This document shows positions 15,856 to 17,505 of a DNA stretch of 17,505 bases, piece after piece; the first letter of the stretch is position 1, and every line of letters begins with the position of its first letter. The translations under genes were made by a program, and so were the position numbers. The notes beneath the pieces were generated by a model. The model was given only the letters and a program-made list of their open reading frames with translations. It ran no database searches and was not told where the DNA came from. The DNA is from an uncultured Clostridia bacterium (GTDB lineage Bacteria > Bacillota > Clostridia > TANB77 > CAG-508). The stretch is taken from the NCBI GenBank assembly GCA_934129785.1, contig CAKOWW010000022.1:1-17505 (forward strand), in the 5' to 3' direction.

Positions 15856-15957
15856 ACATTGTTTCCAAATCTTTCCTTTAATTTATTTTTTGAATCTTGA
15901 GATGAATTTGCTAAGTTCCTTATTCATCATTTGCCTCTTATCTTAAAATATTTTGAC
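15856..15957 (-). pseudogene. Short degenerate reading frame behind a copy of the pilin-gene leader
   Basis: Directly after the pilin stop, minus-strand sequence (AATATTTTAAGATAAGAGGCAAATGATG) split here as AATATTTTAAGATAAGAGG then CAAATGATG repeats the pilin gene's own upstream sequence (AATACTTTAGGATAAGAGG, AGG, CAAATGAT). The ATGs at 15930 and 15927 open a frame of only 15 codons, ending at 15883. One base over, an open frame reads NLANSSQDSKNKLKERFG then NNVVTKK and stops within the tyrS terminator. It looks like the start of a copied and decayed gene, but the stretch is short and no family is recognised. Confidence 0.3.
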
Positions 15958-15959
15958 TT

Positions 15960-17165
15960 CTAAATACTAAAACAAGGTGCCACACCATAGATACGACTCG
16001 CATATGTATAGTCACTACCACTACCTTCGTTGCTAACTGCACAAAAAAAACTAGTATAACTAGAGTAAGGTGAACGAAGCCACCACCAAGCATTATTGCC
16101 ACTTGTATTTGTATTTGCAGTATAACTATTATATTTTACTAATCTAGAATTCTCCGTATTCCACTCCACTCCATTTGTTGCTAACACATAATATTTATAT
16201 TGTTCACCTTCTTTTGTATCCGCGAGTGCATATCTACCGTTATCTGAATTTTTAATAAATATTTCTGAATCTGATAACAACCATAATTTATCTTCTGATG
16301 GTGTATTTGAATTTATTGCATTACCATTTCCTAGATTATAATCTTTTTTTACTGTTTCCACTATTGTTTCTAATCCTGTTGTCCCATCTTCTAGTTTTAA
16401 TTTTGCTAACATTTCTGGCATAGTTTCCGTTTTCATTTTACTTGTTCCCCAACCACCAGTATTACTATCAGTTGTATTCATCTGAACAGTTCCTAATGTT
16501 GTTACAAAATCAAATGTTATTCCTGCTTTTTTTCCATTTATTTTTTTATCTGAATTGAATCCAATTATTCTTACTTTTTTATCTACTCCATCATATTTTA
16601 TTGTTTTATAGTTTCCTACTCTTAATGTTTCTGTCTTGCCTCCCACTGTTACAGTCACAGCTGTTGTACTATTTCCTATATTATTTGTATATATAGCTAT
16701 TCCGTTCGCTGCTTGTTTTAATTCTGCCCATGTTAATTCTATTTTTCTATCTTCTACATCTCCTGTTGTTACTGGATTTTTCACTATTATAGATTTGCTT
16801 GGATCTCCTATTATTGCTCCTGTTATTCCATTTACTGCTACATCATATCCGTCTATTTTTATTATTATTTCATCTTCATTTTCTACTATGTCACTATCTA
16901 TTAACTTTAAATTTTTCTTTAAGTTATCTTTAAATATCGTTTTACTAAATGCTCCTGTATTGTCAAAACTCCCTGTTACTTCTAGTTGTATTTTTTCTTT
17001 TACTGTTGCTATATTAGTATTTTTTTTGGTTTCTCCAGCTTGTGTTAATATTCCATTATTTCCAGTTAACATTGCAATACTTACTCCAGCGAGTATTAAA
17101 AGTACAATTATTGTTACTATCAATGCAATTAATGTAATTCCTTTGTTCTCCTTCATCTTTATCAT
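15960..17165 (-). CDS. Prepilin-like surface protein with a WWLRS lectin-like C-terminus
   Basis: A 401-residue probable cell-surface protein. After MIKMKENKG comes ITLIALIVTIIVLLILAGVS, a class III (type IV pilin-like) signal helix, with cleavage expected after the Gly. The usual Glu at mature position 5 is Ala, which is common in clostridial proteins of this sort. A variable middle (about 35-300) has no recognised domain. The last 40 residues carry WWWLRSPYSSYTSFF and end GVAPCFSI, the pattern of DUF6273/C-type-lectin-like domains. This end is rich in NNY codons for Y, S, T, D and I (see findings). GAGGAGG is 3 bases before ATG 17165 and 12 before ATG 17156; MKENKG from the second start is the more typical leader. 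The pilus system itself is not in the window. Confidence 0.75.
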   Translation of the reverse strand: MIKMKENKGITLIALIVTIIVLLILAGVSIAMLTGNNGILTQAGETKKNTNIATVKEKIQLEVTGSFDNTGAFSKTIFKDNLKKNLKLIDSDIVENEDEIIIKIDGYDVAVNGITGAIIGDPSKSIIVKNPVTTGDVEDRKIELTWAELKQAANGIAIYTNNIGNSTTAVTVTVGGKTETLRVGNYKTIKYDGVDKKVRIIGFNSDKKINGKKAGITFDFVTTLGTVQMNTTDSNTGGWGTSKMKTETMPEMLAKLKLEDGTTGLETIVETVKKDYNLGNGNAINSNTPSEDKLWLLSDSEIFIKNSDNGRYALADTKEGEQYKYYVLATNGVEWNTENSRLVKYNSYTANTNTSGNNAWWWLRSPYSSYTSFFCAVSNEGSGSDYTYASRIYGVAPCFSI

Positions 17166-17177
17166 TTGCCTCCTCTT

Positions 17178-17379
17178 ATCCTAAAGTATTTAACTTTAAG
17201 ATAAACTACACCCTTCTAATGTGTTTATATAATAGCTTTTCTCTCTTTTTATATTATAAAAAAATATAGGAAAAGACCAAGATGATTCTTGATAATTTTC
17301 TATATTTTTTATTGATTTATTTAATATTTATTGATATAATAATTTCAGTTTTTAGTCTTAAAGTTAAATACTTTAGGAT
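17178..17379. repeat. 24-bp perfect inverted repeat flanking the pilin promoter region
   Basis: Bases 17178-17201 (starting ATCCTAAAGTATTTAAC) are the exact reverse complement of 17356-17379, 154 bases apart. Each arm holds a smaller CTAAAG/CTTTA palindrome. The region between carries the putative pilin promoter. It may be an invertible segment, a recent duplication or an insertion footprint. Confidence 0.7.
17253..17280 (-). promoter_or_regulatory. Possible promoter of the pilin-like gene
   Basis: Minus-strand TATAAT (17253-17258), with TTGGTC (17275-17280) 16 bases upstream. The -10 is perfect, the -35 poor. It lies between the two arms of the 24-bp inverted repeat. Confidence 0.4.
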
Positions 17380-17390
17380 TTTTTCACATA

Positions 17391-17427
17391 AAAAGCAGTA
17401 TTAAAATTTAACTTCAATACCGCTTTT
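17391..17427 (-). terminator. Terminator of the gene at the right edge
   Basis: AAAAGCAGTATT (17391-17402) pairs with AATACCGCTTTT (17416-17427), with one mismatch. On the minus strand GCTTTTTAT follows. It may work in both directions. Confidence 0.65.
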
Positions 17428-17464
17428 GTTTATTTAAACACTTTATTTTCATTAATATATTAAA

Positions 17465-17505
17465 TTATAACTTTTCAATTTCTTCTTTTGTTAATCCAGT
17501 TATTT
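17465..17505 (-). CDS. C-terminal end of an unidentified gene
   Basis: The minus-strand frame entering from the right edge reads ITGLTKEEIEKL and stops at TAA (17465-17467). The G(L/I)(T/S)xEEIxKL ending is seen in several families, including Rpn/PD-(D/E)XK transposase-like nucleases, but 12 residues are too few to assign. A terminator lies about 40 bases downstream. Confidence 0.5.
   Translation of the reverse strand, partial: ITGLTKEEIEKL

Noticed and set aside
1..17505. CRISPR array or rRNA genes
   Set aside because: No spaced direct repeats and no rRNA-like sequence were seen.

Overview
The window is AT-rich DNA from a low-GC Bacillota, most likely an uncultured gut-type clostridium. 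The evidence is the DnaE, CarD, FeoB, TyrS and Mg-ATPase sequences, the consensus sigma-A promoters, strong AGGAGG ribosome binding sites and the class III prepilin-like leader of the last large gene.

Layout. Positions 1-1812 are the right end of an integrative element: the C-terminus of a primase-like protein, a small excisionase-type helix-turn-helix protein and a tyrosine integrase pointing at a tRNA-Leu(UAA) gene (1890-1977, minus). The 5' half of that tRNA is repeated perfectly (42 bp) 179 bp away, between the tRNA and what looks like its native promoter. Positions 2356-3673 hold carD and dut (minus). Positions 3745-6452 hold feoA and feoB (ferrous iron uptake), separated by a palindromic MITE-like repeat and each preceded by the same 21-bp motif. 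A magnesium-type P-ATPase follows, ending at a bidirectional terminator. On the minus strand come an intracellular alpha-amylase and dnaE, overlapping by 16 bases. From a divergent promoter region a zinc-ribbon/HTH protein and tyrS run rightwards. A prepilin-like protein with a WWLRS lectin-like C-terminus (minus) and the tail of one more minus-strand gene close the window.

Main observation. Four genes (integrase, feoA, feoB, dnaE) are interrupted by five apparent single-base insertions, and all five have the same form: an extra C directly before a family-conserved glycine codon GGN, making an in-frame CGG. Reading by eye, I find no in-frame CGG anywhere else in about 5,000 codons, although CGG occurs about 20 times out of frame without disrupting anything. 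Skipping the C (+1) restores each family sequence exactly, including the replicative polymerase, which needs two shifts. The simplest biological reading is that CGG is not an arginine codon here but a +1 frameshift or quadruplet signal, CGGN read as glycine. Context-specific sequencing error is the main competing explanation and cannot be excluded from one window.
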